From positions 826,925 through 890,924 of the forward strand of contig JAGFBZ010001285.1 of the NCBI GenBank assembly GCA_018398805.1: 64,000 nucleotides of DNA, written 5' to 3'. Made by a program: the position numbers and the translations under genes. The notes under the pieces were generated by a model. It did not search any database, was not told the origin of the DNA, and saw only the letters and a list, made by a program, of their open reading frames with translations. The stretch is from Hirundichthys speculiger (Eukaryota > Chordata > Actinopteri > Beloniformes > Exocoetidae). Below, in pieces: positions 27,191-38,045 of this stretch (positions within the stretch are counted from its first letter, which is position 1; each line of letters opens with the position of its first letter).

Positions 27191-27731
27191 AGAGCATTTG
27201 TCTCCTTTTAATCGCATGTCTCTTTTTTTCAGTAAGTAATCATTTTCACTCAGGCAATTCTTTCAAACATGAGCATGGAAACTAAAATCTTCTTAATGTG
27301 TTAACATGTTTATATTTTTATAATAGTATTTAAAATAAAGCACCGCCCCATGTACATATTAGTTTCCATAAGGTTAAAGAGTTTAATAAGTAAGTAATTA
27401 AGTATACTAATAGAATATTTGTTTATTTTGGTGTAACAGTTAAAAAAAAACATAATAAATATAACTGGTGTAGGATAGTTTTTTGAAAATCTAAGTGTAC
27501 ATTAGTGTGTTAGAAGCTTATTTACCAATATGTTACACATATGTTACTGGTTGAAGAGCATCCCATGTGTTTAGTTAAACAAAATACAGCTAGTTAAGCT
27601 GAGTTCATCCACTCAGTGGACATTTATAATAAACCATGTTTAAGAAGTAGGTTGGTCTGTGGAGTCCTCCCTTCAGAGGTTGACATAAGGCCTAAGAGTG
27701 TGGACCCCAGCCCATAATCCTGCTGCAGACA
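27191..27731. other. Gene-free stretch upstream of the hatching-enzyme gene
   Basis: AT-rich up to about 27,650. No gene is recognised. The last 80 bases are the proximal promoter of the downstream gene. Confidence 0.5.
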
Positions 27732-27753
27732 CACCTGTGCAGGTGAGTATAAA
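27732..27753 (+). promoter_or_regulatory. Paired E-boxes and TATA box of the hatching-enzyme gene
   Basis: CACCTGTGCAGGTG at 27,732-27,745 is a nearly perfect palindrome holding two CANNTG E-boxes back to back. TATAAA follows at 27,748-27,753. That spacing predicts transcription from about 27,780, leaving a leader of roughly 55 bases before the ATG at 27,835. The factor is not identifiable from sequence. Confidence 0.65.
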
Positions 27754-27834
27754 GAGCCTGGACTGAAGTGAGTCAGACATCAAGCTTCAAGGCGTCTCTC
27801 CACAGCAGCTCTGCAGCCTCCTCTGACCCTGAAC

Positions 27835-28596
27835 ATGAGTCCCTCTGCCAGCCTGCTGCTGCTGCTGCTGCTCGGCCTCTCGCAGGCTCAACGTGATGAT
27901 CCTGAAATGGACATAGACCTGACCAACAAGATCCTGACCGCCAACAACGGCACAGATGAATTCCTGCTGGAAGGAGACCTGCTGGCTCCTGAAAACAGGA
28001 ACGCCATGAAGTGCTGGTACAACAGCTGTCTGTGGAAAAAGGCCTCCAACGGCCAGGTGGTGATCCCCTACACCGTGAGCTCTCAGTTCAGCGGCTATGA
28101 GAGGCAGACCATCGAGGGCGCCATGAGGGGCTTCGGCCGTACCTGCATCCGCTTCACCCCTCGCAGGAACGAGCACGACTTCATCAGCATTGAGAACAGA
28201 GGCGGATGTTACTCGGCTCTGGGCAGACAGGGAGGCAGACAGGAGCTCTCTCTCAACAGGGCGGGCTGCATCTACAGTGGGATCATCCAGCACGAGCTCA
28301 ACCACGCTCTGGGCTTCCAGCACGAGCAGACCAGGAGCGACCGGGACAGCTACGTCAGGATCAACTGGCAGAACATCATCCAGAGCAGCGCCTACAACTT
28401 CCAGAAGCACGACACCAACAACCTGAACACGCCCTACGATTACGGATCCATCATGCACTACGGCAGAGACGCCTTCGCCATCAGGCTCGGACTGGAGACC
28501 ATCACCCCCACCCGCAACCCCTACGCCCGCATCGGCCAGAGGAACGCCCTGTCCCGCTGGGACATCGCCAGGATCAACATGCTCTACGGATGTTAA
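27835..28596 (+). CDS. High choriolytic enzyme-like hatching protease (astacin family), intronless
   Basis: A single 253-residue frame for a secreted zinc metalloprotease of the astacin family. The best match is the teleost high choriolytic (hatching) enzyme, which swells and digests the egg envelope when released from hatching-gland cells. Residues 1-19 form a Leu-rich signal peptide and about 20-55 a propeptide. The mature enzyme probably starts at NAMKCW (residue 56), as in known hatching enzymes. The zinc-binding helix HELNHALGFQHE is at 153-164 and the Met-turn SIMHY at 205-209. Six cysteines (60, 65, 104, 125, 145, 253) fit the expected three disulfides. No intron interrupts the frame; intron loss is known for this gene group in euteleosts. 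The Gln at 162 replaces the Tyr I expect in this family. A TATA box, short leader and downstream poly(A) signal suggest a live gene. Exact paralogue unknown. Confidence 0.93.
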   Translation: MSPSASLLLLLLLGLSQAQRDDPEMDIDLTNKILTANNGTDEFLLEGDLLAPENRNAMKCWYNSCLWKKASNGQVVIPYTVSSQFSGYERQTIEGAMRGFGRTCIRFTPRRNEHDFISIENRGGCYSALGRQGGRQELSLNRAGCIYSGIIQHELNHALGFQHEQTRSDRDSYVRINWQNIIQSSAYNFQKHDTNNLNTPYDYGSIMHYGRDAFAIRLGLETITPTRNPYARIGQRNALSRWDIARINMLYGC

Positions 28597-28661
28597 CAAC
28601 CACGTCTGATGAATCTATTATATTATTTCAGAATATGACCCCACATGTCTAAGATAAAAAA

Positions 28662-28672
28662 AATAAAATAAA
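28662..28672 (+). terminator. Poly(A) signal of the hatching-enzyme gene
   Basis: Two overlapping AATAAA hexamers lie about 65-75 bases after the TAA stop, followed by AAGCAATGC. The 3' untranslated region is short. Confidence 0.7.
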
Positions 28673-28689
28673 AGCAATGCAAAATGACT

Positions 28690-29452
28690 CACTGCTGTTT
28701 AGTAATTCTTTAGAATCACAGGTTCACAAAAAAATTGAACTCTGAGGTAATGCACTCCGAACATTTCTACGGTGATATTTTACAATCTCAAAAGTCAAGT
28801 TCTTGAGAGAGTCTTTGGAAAATAAGACTCACCTCTTGTCTGTCTTATTTTTGCTTCTTATACGAGTTTGACCGTTTTTGAGTTTTATCTTTCATTTTTA
28901 GCTTCACAATGAAACAGGTGTTCAGATCCTTTGACCCAGTGGGGGTGTGATGAGGGGGGAAGGTGGGAGTGAGGGGTGAGGGTGGGGGGGGGGGGGGGGG
29001 GGTTGTTCATCTGCCTCTCTAAAGTAAGGGACAACACATATCAGCTTTACAAAGATAAAATACTCTACTTGAGCAGGTATCATAGCTGACTCTTTAAAAA
29101 ACAGTTTGTACTGTGAGCTTTTTATTTCTCATCTTTCACACTTCATCCAAGTGAGAAGAAGCCTTAGCGTGTTCATCCCATCTGTTTTTATCTCCCTGCA
29201 GCACCCCCCCCCCCCCCCCCCCCCCAGCTGTCCTCTTGCCAACTGTCTGCCGTGAAGTGAGGGTATTTGGGTATTTTCACATTCCTCCACTTCTCTACGG
29301 AGGACATTTCTGATGACTCTGTACCTACACTCAAAAAAAAAAAAAAAATTCAGGACCAATCTTAGGATTTATGTGTTTTAATTAGAAATTAAATTTCTAT
29401 CCATTTATATTTTATAGTTTTCATATAAAATAGACTCATCAAGTTCATCAAT
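28690..29452. other. Gene-free stretch with opposed G and C runs
   Basis: A run of 19 G (28,984-29,002) and a run of about 22 C (29,204-29,225) lie 200 bases apart in opposite sense. Nothing else is recognised. Confidence 0.6.
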
Positions 29453-30859
29453 CAAGGGCGTAACCATGGTATAGACATTGGGGGGGGGTCCAAATGAGAG
29501 CCTCCCCCAGAATTTTTTTTAAAGGTGCATTTCCCACAGTTCTGTGATTTTTATTTATTGACTATCTGAAATCACATTTAAAGGAATAGTCTGCAATTTC
29601 TCTGAGATAGTAGCGAATAGGATAGCTTCCAGCTGGGAAAAATTACATGCCTAAAACATGTTGATGTAAATATTGTGATTGGAACGACAAAAAGTCCATA
29701 GCAAACGATGGACTTTTAATTCCAAGTTAATTTTATTTGTTGATTTGTCTCAAAATGAATGTCTGCACATTTACACTGAAACGTTTAATGTGAATGAAAT
29801 CATAGATTTGTACAAAGAATTAAATGTAAAATATTGATGTTAATTGAATATATATACAGATTTATTCATTTGACATTAAAAAAAATAGTGTGGCCTGTCC
29901 TTACAGCATCCCTCTCCCTGTCTCTCTGTGCTTCCTGCATTATGACCAGATATTATTATTGTACCAGAAGAATAACTGACCCTGAGGAAAACTTTATTAA
30001 GAATATTCTGCTTTTCTTACTAGTTTTATTTACTGCTGACACGTAGGCTTAGGTTAAAACAAATGTCATCAAGCTGTTGAGTCTTGTATTCCAGTGTCTC
30101 ACCTGATCATCCATGTTTTCAGAGACTGTCTGGTCTGTCCTTACAGCGTCCCTCTCCCTGTCTCTCTGTGCTGCCTGCATTATGACCAGATATTATTATT
30201 ATTGTACCAGAAGAACAATAACTGACCCTGAGGATCTTTTTAATTTGATACGTTGAATATTCTGCTTGTATTACTAGCGTTACACACACACATACACACG
30301 ACACACGGAGAGAGAAAACAGCAGCACACATGGAAGACACATCATATCATATGATACAGTCTCTTCACTTCAAGCTAGCTAGCTCAACTAACAAACTGAG
30401 CCCTTTTTAACGAGTTAAATATTTCAAACTAATTTAAAATTTAACACTCAGTATGACAACATCACTCCTCTTTAGCTATCTAGTTGCTTACTGTCTGAAA
30501 AAACTTCGTATGTCCTGTTTTTTCTGCTTTTTGGGTAAAGACATTGCTCCCTCCTTCCTTTCACATTCAACGCTCTATTGTTTCGTTCTGTCGGAGCCGA
30601 TTCAAACCGAGAGCCGTTAAATGGGCGCAACCAAGTGTACAACTGGGAGGGGGGGTCACACACTTTAGTGTTCCTTATAAACGGAAATAAATTGATCGGT
30701 AAATATTCGGAAATAACAAGAGACGGACTGTCGAGCCAGGTTTCATAAAAGGAGGAAATATTTAATATATTTACACATAATATTGGGGGGGACAGATTGG
30801 TATTTTCCCAGTATTGGGGGGGACACGACCCCCTCAAAGAATGCGTGGTTACCCCCATG
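29453..30859. mobile_element. Non-autonomous hAT-type DNA transposon (1.4 kb)
   Basis: The left end CAAGGGCGTAACCATG and the reverse complement of the right end, CATGGGGGTAACCACG, match at 13 of 16 positions. The element is flanked by the 8-bp direct repeat TCATCAAT (29,445-29,452 and 30,860-30,867). G-rich subterminal blocks (ATTGGGGGGG near 29,480 and 30,782, TATTGGGGGG near 30,814) occur near both ends. A segment of about 105 bp around TCCTTACAGC..TCCCTCTCCCTG appears twice inside (29,889-29,994 and 30,131-30,235). There is no transposase; the 156-residue minus-strand frame (30,472-30,942) runs across the right boundary and has no domain. Confidence 0.75.
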
Positions 30860-30867
30860 TCATCAAT

Positions 30868-31870
30868 CAAATATAAATAAATAGTATAAGAAAATGACAA
30901 TGATGTAGTTGATTTACTGAAGTTAAACCAAATCAAATTCATAAGTGTTTGTTATAAAATGTTAGAATAACATCTCAACTACATATAGATTAAAAATAGG
31001 TTTTTACAATTTTTAACAAATGCACAAACCTAGTAACTAATAGTTTGAACTGCCTGAAGTTAAGTAAATAAATAGCTTGACTGTGATTATTTTTTTAAAT
31101 CAATTTGTTTGACAAATGAACATCACATTAGCTTTCAAATAAATATTATTCTTAAACTATTATATCAAAATGGGTTGAATTTATTTAAAAATACATAAAT
31201 AAAATCTTGCTGTTTTAGTTTTTTTAGTTTTTGTCCAGTGAAAACGTCCGGTGAAACAACTCACCGCTGTGCTTAAAAGTTGGAAAGGTGTTATGAAATT
31301 TTCCACCTTTTTTCTGTCCATAAGCATATTTTCTCACATAAAAAGTTTATATTGTAACTTCTTTAGTCTACAAAGTTAGTTTGTTTGTATTCATTATAGT
31401 CCTTATATTATATAATTCTGTATTTAAAAGAAGCATACAGTTATCTGAATGTCTATCAAATCTCCACTGTTTTCAGTATTTTGTTATTTTTTTCTATTTG
31501 AAAAAATAGTTAAGAATTCCTCCACATGCTGGACAGTTTTTAACAACATCTCTCACCGCTGTTTCATTTGAACATGTTTCAGATGTCTGTGGAAACCAAG
31601 TCCTGTGATGCAGCACTCAAACCCATATTTGATCAAAAAAAAAACAAAAAAAAACTTAACAACTTAACACAGCCAGTCATCCTGTTGAGAAGCAAAAGAT
31701 GGTTCCTAGTACAAACCAGATGGGTTTATATATATCCCTGCTCTCCTTCTGAGTGATACACCTAAGTAGTGGTTTCTTTCCTTTTTCTTTTTTTTCCTCA
31801 TTACATAATTTCATGTTTGTAATTGAACAGTTTTAAGCCCAGTACTTCAGTGAACCAGCAGCAGCCAGTT
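30868..31870. other. Gene-free stretch
   Basis: Very AT-rich, with no gene or repeat I can support. Confidence 0.5.
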
Positions 31871-31874
31871 TAAA

Positions 31875-32061
31875 ATACAGTTGAAACCAGAAGTTTACAG
31901 TCACTGTCTGACATTAAATGAGACTAAACCTTTTTCTGTTTTAGGTCAGTTAGGATTACCACAATTATTACTATTTGCTAAATGCAAAAATAATGAGAGA
32001 CTTTTTTTGAGATTTTTAAAAAAAAAAATTACTTTCTCCAAAGTCAGACGTTTACATTACA
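31875..32061 (+). mobile_element. Left end of a Tc1-like transposon
   Basis: After a TA target dinucleotide the sequence runs CAGTTGAAACCAGAAGTTTA and then CACTGTCTGACATTAAATGA. A second outer-repeat-like AAAGTCAGACGTTTACATTA ends it near 32,060. This is the indirect/direct repeat layout of Tc1/Sleeping Beauty-type ends. The transposase and right end are absent; LINE sequence begins right after. Confidence 0.75.
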
Positions 32062-32642
32062 GAACATGTGTTAGGATGTTGGGATGCTCTTCTTGGACTA
32101 CAGTTCTGCTTTGGCCAGGCTAACTTAGACACAAGCTAACAGACCTCAGTCTCCTGACTCCCACCTGTAACTGGATCCTGGACCTCCTGACCAGAAGACC
32201 ACAGGTGGTGAGAATGGGAAAGCAAGTGTCTGCTGAGCTCAAGGTCAGCAGGATCTCCACAGGGCTGCTGTCTCAGCCCTAAACCTTTTCACCCTGTACA
32301 CCTACGACTGTGTCTCCAACCAGGACACCCTCACTGTTGAATATGCTGACGACCCCACCATCCAGGGCCTTATCATGAGGGGGGGGGGGGTGAGTTGAGC
32401 TACAGGACTCTGGTCAACAACACCCTTGTTTGTGGTGAGGAGAATAATTTCATTCTCAACATAAACAAGACAAAGGAAATTGTCATGGACTTCAGGAAGA
32501 TCCCTCCCCCTCTGCAGCCCCTCACCATCAAAGGGACTGAAGTGGAGCAGGTGGACAAGTTCTTGGGCCTGCAGGTAACATCTGACCTGAGCTGGACTAC
32601 AAACACTGTTGCCACAGTGCAAAAAGCCCAGCAGTGCCTGTA
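32062..32642 (+). mobile_element. Old LINE (Jockey/CR1/Rex1-type), reverse transcriptase fragment, left part
   Basis: Broken frames encode late reverse-transcriptase motifs: a degenerate FLDYSSA equivalent, RRPQVVRMGKQVS, TLYTYDCVSNQDT, the catalytic box as EYADDPTIQGLI (near 32,340) and then NINKTKEIVMDFRK with VDKFLGLQVTSDLSWTTNT. A G run at about 32,380 and frame changes show that it is dead. It stops in a KAQQCLY motif at 32,642, where the younger L2 element begins. The next part of the same protein resumes at 45,126. Confidence 0.75.
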
Positions 32643-32644
32643 CT

Positions 32645-32802
32645 TAAATCAGGTTGCTCAGGAAACGTGGCCTTTATTGACAACTGGCCGGATTTCTGGG
32701 GAAAGCCTGGTCTGATTAGAAGAGACGGCATTCATCCCACCCGGGATGGTGCAGCTCTTATTTCTAGTAATCTGGCCGATTCTCTTAGACGCTCCCCCTG
32801 AC
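32645..32802 (+). pseudogene. L2 ORF1 C-terminal fragment (esterase/SGNH-like)
   Basis: The frame ends at the TGA at 32,800-32,802 and encodes VAFIDNWPDFWGKPGLIRRD followed by GIHPTRDGAALI. The DGIHP block resembles the DxxH catalytic block of SGNH esterases, which are known in ORF1 proteins of CR1/L2 elements. The N-terminal part was lost to 5' truncation. Confidence 0.6.
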
Positions 32803-32922
32803 AATCCAGGGTGGAGGCCAGGATGCAGAGCTGCAGTCTTACACGCTTCTCTGCTGCTTCTCGAGGACCGTCCCCCATCCACTAAAGATAGAGAAATTAA
32901 CTTTATAGCTGCTAGTGCTAAC

Positions 32923-35919
32923 ATGGTGCCGAACAAAAACAAAAACATAGAATTGGTGTCAATTCCCCGTCCTCCAAAAGTCTACTTAGCGCGTTGTGAT
33001 AGAGGCGTTAACCAAAATAATTTGATAAAAATTAAAACTGTCAGACACGTGGAGCCAAGAGAACTTGTAATTAGATATGGACTACTGAATGTGAGGTCTC
33101 TTGGCTCTAAGTCTCTGTTAATCAATGATCTTATTACTGAGACTCGTTGCGATGTCTTCTGCTTATCAGAAACATGGCTACAAGAGGGAGAGTATGTGAG
33201 CTTAAATGAGGCTACGCCACCAGGTTATATTAATTATCATATTCCCCGGAGTACGGGTCGCGGTGGAGGAGCAGCTGTCTACAACTCCAGCCTGCAAGTA
33301 AAAACAAAACCCAAATGTAATTATAATACATTCGAAAGCCTCACGCTTAGTCTAACTTTTCCAAATTGGAGGTCAGAAAAGTCAGTCTTGTTGGTAGTGG
33401 TGTACCGGCCACCTGCTGGTGCTTATCTGGAGTTTCTGTCTGAGTTCTCTGATTTTTTAGCTGGTTTAGTGCTCAGCTCAGACAAAGTCATCATAGTGGG
33501 TGACTTTAACATCCACATGGATGTTGACAGTGACAGCTTTAAATTAGCCTTTACATCTCTCTTAGATTCATTTGGCGTCTCACAAAAAGTGAAAGAACCG
33601 ACTCACTGCTTTAATCATATCCTGGATCTGGTTCTCACCTATGGTATAGATACTCATCACCTGTTAGTGTCGCCGCTGAATTCTCTTCTCTCGGACCACT
33701 TTTTAGTTACATTCGAGTTCAGCATTTGTGGCATTAAAACAGGAAATGAAATGTGTCATTACAGCAGATGTCTTTCTGAAGATGCTGTGAATAATTTTAA
33801 GGAGGTCATTCTCTCTCATCTCCCTATGGTGGAATATGACAGAATAGCTGAGGGCACCGACCTGAATTTTACTCCGGCAGACATTGATCACCTTGTTAAC
33901 AATACTGCTGATATGTTACATTCCGCCTTGGATGCGGTCGCTCCTCTGAGGAAGAGGGTTTCTTATCTTAGGAGCTCAGCTCCCTGGTATAATTCACATA
34001 TTCGCATGCTGAAAGCACGTAAAATGGAAAGGAGGTGGTACTCCTGTAAATCTGTGGACTCCCATCGTGCCTGGAGAGATAGTTTAATAGTCTACAAAAG
34101 AGCCCTACGCAGAGCTAGAACATCTTATTATTCTTCGCTAATAGAAGAGAACAAACATAACCCACGTTTTCTGTTCAGCACTGTAGCCAGGCTGACAAAG
34201 AGTCACAACTCTGTTGGTCCATGCATTCCTGCTACTCTCAGTAGTGAAGACTTTATGAGCTTTTTTAGTGGGAAAATAATCAAAATTAGAGATGAGATCG
34301 GCCAGGCCCAGCTGTCGGCGGCTGTGGACGTCCCTGCAGCTTCGTTGTTCTCTTCCGTTTCTGATTTGACTCTGGACTGTTTTTCTCCTGTGGGCCTCTC
34401 TGAGTTGACCTCAACTATCAGTAAAGCTAAACCATCTACATGTCTGTTGGATCCCATCCCAACTCGACTGTTCAAGGATGTTATGTCCTCTATTGGTATA
34501 TCAATTTTGGATCAGATTAACCTATCTCTACAATTAGGATATGTGCCACAGGTTTTTAAAGTTGCAGTCATTAAACCTTTGCTCAAGAAACCATCCCTTG
34601 ACCCGGACATCTTGGCAAACTATAGATCAATATCCAACCTTCCATTTATTTCTAAAATTCTGGAAAAAATAGTTGCTAGCCAGTTAGGAGAACACCTGCA
34701 TAGAAATGATCTATTTGAGGTCTTTCAGTCAGGGTTTAGAACTCATCATAGCACAGAAACTGCACTGATTAGAGTCTCCAACGACCTCCTCATGGCCTCA
34801 GACAATGGATTAGTTTCTGTCCTGGTTCTGCTGGACCTCAGTGCTGCTTTTGATACCGTTGATCACGGCCTTTTGCTGCAGAGATTAGAGCATACTGTTG
34901 GAATTAAAGGGACAGCATTAGGCTGGTTTAAGTCATACCTATCTGACAGGTTCCAGTTCGTCCATGTTATTGACGTTTCTTCTACACGGACTAGGGTCTG
35001 CTATGGCGTCCCACAGGGTTCAGTTCTGGGACCAATCCTTTTCACTTTATACATGTTGCCCTTGGGAAAAATTATCCAGAGCCATGGCATAAACTTTCAT
35101 TGCTATGCTGATGATACGCAGCTGTACTTATCTATGAAACCAGAGGAAACAAAACCTTTGGCTAAACTTCAAGGGTGTCTTAATGATATTAAGTCCTGGA
35201 TGTCCTCTAACTTTTTGCTTCTAAACTCGGATAAAACAGAGGTTATTGTCTTTGGTCCCAAACACCTGAGGAATGGATTAACTGAGTTTACGCTGGCTTC
35301 CAGCACAGTTGTGAAAAACCTTGGAGTTATTTTTGATCAGGATATGTCATTTAAGCAGCATATTAATCAGGTTTGCAAGACTGCCTTTTTTCATCTCCGA
35401 AATATTGCCAAAATTAGGAGCATCCTCTCCCAGGGTGATGCCGAAAAATTAATCCACGCGTTTGTTAGCTCTAGACTGGATTACTGTAATGCGCTGTTAG
35501 CAGGATGTCCGAAAAGCTAAATAGCCTTCAATTGATCCAGAACGCAGCAGCGAGGGTGCTGACAGGAATCCGCAAGCGAGATCACATCTCTCCCGTGTTA
35601 GCCTCCCTCCATTGGCTTCCCGTGAAATTTAGAATTGAGTTTAAAATTCTGCTTCTCGCATATAAGGCCCTTAATGGCCTAGCTCCGCGCTATTTACAAG
35701 ACTTGATAGCATGTTATGCTCCTAATAGAGCTCTCCGCTCTCAGAGTGCAGGATTACTCGTCGTTCCTAGAATATCTAAAAGTAGGTTTGGAGGACGGGC
35801 CTTCTGCTACCAGGCACCTTTTTTATGGAACCAGCTACCAGTTTGGGTTAAGGAGGCTGATACCACCTCCATTTTTAAACTAAATTGAAAACATTTCTGT
35901 TCAGTAAAGCCTACAGTTA
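32923..35919 (+). pseudogene. L2 ORF2: AP-endonuclease plus reverse transcriptase, two frameshifts
   Basis: This polyprotein nicks target DNA and copies LINE RNA. I take the start as the ATG at 32,923 (MVPNKNKN), although the frame is open from 32,746. The apurinic endonuclease domain comes first, with LLNVRSL, CLSETWL, VVYRPP, VGDFNIH and SDHFLV. The reverse transcriptase follows: YRSISNLPFISKILEK, QSGFRTHHSTETAL, LLDLSAAFDTVDHGLL, GVPQGSVLGPILF, the catalytic CYADDTQLY and LNSDKTEV. After AGCPKS (near 35,515) a single missing base shifts the frame; the C-terminal region continues to 35,888 (QLIQNAAARVLTG, LHWLPV, YKALNG). A second one-base loss near 35,880 shifts the last dozen codons. There are few other defects, so the copy is young but cannot make a full protein. 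Confidence 0.9.
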
Positions 35920-35937
35920 GTCTTAACTATAGTGTGT

Positions 35938-35941
35938 AGGG
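35938..35941. repeat. Left target-site duplication of the LTR element
   Basis: AGGG directly precedes the first LTR base and is repeated at 44,042-44,045 directly after the second LTR. A 4-bp duplication is what some retroviral integrases leave. Confidence 0.85.
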
Positions 35942-38035
35942 TGTAAAATCCCCCAGTTTTGGTTCAGTCTCTGACTAGCAGAGTCTGTCACCGGGACCAG
36001 CTCTCCATCCTACGGGTAAGAAATTGCGGTCTAGGAGAGGTTCCTCACTAGATTTCCTCAACTTATTTAAGCTGGTGTCGAGAAGATACGCCTAGCTCTC
36101 ACTGCCTACTTCCAAACGTATGCCCCGCTCACTCCAATAACTGTCCTTCAGAGGAATAGCCGGGTGGCTCGAAGTCCAGCTATCGGTCACGTCTGTTAAC
36201 GGCAGCTCTTCTCTCACGATTCGGGCTCTTGTTACAGGCTAGGAAAACTTTAGCGGCTCGGACAGCGAGCCTCAGGGACAATTTGACAAAAATGTGGCTA
36301 AAATAACCCATAAGAACCTGTGTGTTAGTGCAGAGGCATAAACAAGTCTTCAAAATTCTGAATACAGATGTAATGTCCACAACGACGTCTTATGACAGTT
36401 TTTATATTTATTAAAGCAGATTAGCAAGGTTAAGCAACAGCACTGATTGGTTATACAATTTATAATTCTAAAAAGGCAAATTAAAGCTGTGGCTTACTGA
36501 TCAGTTCATCTGGTTGGTCAAGGACAGGCTGAGAAACGCATGTGCACCTTTGCGTTTTCAAGGCCGCTGGCAGGGAGGGAGAGAGAGAGCTCAAACGATC
36601 AGGCCTGCAGGTATGCTGATCCGGCCCCTCCTCCTTGCTAGCAGTGAGCTAGGCTAACCAAAAAGGCTCCAATTATTCCTTCAAGAAATGGGGAAAATTC
36701 GTAGATCCTGTTCCAAGCGTCTTTCTGTCTTCTTTTCTTGAAGTAAATCCTTCCAGTTAATCCTTCAGATGGGGGTCGCTCGTCCAGGTTTCAGCTAGTC
36801 CTTCTTCGTCTGAAAATCGCTCCAGGAATCCACCCCGAGTCCTTCTGCGTTCTCTTTTTATGCGCTCTCTCTCTCCTTGCTCGCCCCGCACCAGCCTTCA
36901 TCTGATTGGTTCTCTCACCTTTGCATATGCATACATAATTTCCCTCAAACTTCACATGACACTTCTGATTGGTTATTCACATATACAGAGGCGTGCATAA
37001 TTTTACATAATCATGCATAACACACATCCCACAATGACTTCACATGTTTACAGCTTTGGCAGGGGCGTTCACCTTAATCATCATGACATCATGGCACACA
37101 CAAGCCTCGCAAGGTCACCTTGTTTTTTTCTTGGCTATACCGCTCGTTAAGCTAAAGCTTATCAGCTAACGCTAACCCTTTTTCTAACGATCTACATACC
37201 AACGTATGTTCCAACGTTACATTAACTGATTGATTGATTGGTTCGTGTTTAATAACAGAATTCGGCAATGAACCTTCCGTCTGCAGTCCGGAGCCCATGT
37301 ACCGCTTTCTGTACCAAACACACACAGCCCCCACCTCGACATCACCATTTGACCCAGACACCTGGTCCCAGTGTTGTGTATGCCGAAGTAACTTATGTTT
37401 ACACTTACGCCCTCTCTCCTGCCCTGTTGACATTCCAGAGAGGAACATGCGCTCCGCTCTGTCTCTGTCCGTTTTTGACCCAACAAAAATAGGTTTTCCC
37501 TTTTAACTTACATTAACTAACACAGATCTATTACCAAAATTACATTTTGGTAATACATTTTGTTTCTGATCCTTGACTAATCACACACACATTTCATACA
37601 TTTCATTGATTAGGAATTGCTTACAAATCACGTAAATCACCTCTCCTTCTGTTACTTCACTTGTTTAGACTAGTTACCGGCTCGTGCTTACATTACCTCA
37701 CCCGCGGCTGCTATCTCCTACTCCTGTTTTTGTTCACCATATCAGTTGTTTTTATTCCCCTGAGTACACAGTGACCTCCATTACATCACCTCCTGCTGCA
37801 ACAGAGTCTCTCAGTCCCGACCCAAATCATACCGAATACATCTTTCTGATCAATCATCGGTTCTGATCATTGAATTATTGAATCACCCATGTCATGGCTT
37901 ATAGATTGATTCCAAATCACATCAATTACCACTTTTTCTGTTTTCACATCCGTCTCTCCTTTAACACACAGAGTTAATAGTGATTATTGATTAGAAGCTG
38001 AGCTGATTCCAACGATCTCTCCGGGTCATTTGACA
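35942..38035 (-). repeat. LTR (3' LTR of the minus-strand element), 2,094 bp
   Basis: TGTAAAATCCCCCAG...TTTGACA on the plus strand. By eye it differs from the other LTR at one substitution (36,529 C versus 42,539 A), a T-run length change near 37,126, and a CA loss plus a C-run change near 37,320. The open frames inside it, on both strands, are duplicated exactly in the other LTR and show no domain. Confidence 0.95.
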
Positions 38036-38045
38036 CCCCCTCCTT
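38036..38045 (-). promoter_or_regulatory. Polypurine tract of the LTR element
   Basis: On the minus strand AAGGAGGGGG directly precedes the 3' LTR. This is the position and composition expected for the plus-strand DNA primer during reverse transcription. Confidence 0.8.

Noticed and set aside
27787..28599. 270-codon minus-strand open frame
   Set aside because: It is the antisense shadow of the hatching-enzyme gene. The plus strand has signal peptide, zinc motif, Met-turn, TATA box and poly(A) signal; the minus frame has no domain.
30472..30942. 156-codon minus-strand frame
   Set aside because: It crosses the right boundary of the hAT-type element and its 8-bp duplication, and has no domain.
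31875..32061. Regulatory inverted repeats of the hatching-enzyme neighbourhood
   Set aside because: The sequence matches the end structure of Tc1-like transposons, including the TA target.
37152..37506. Overlapping short frames on both strands, repeated at 43,161-43,512
   Set aside because: They lie in the two LTRs and are duplicated because the LTRs are; no domain.
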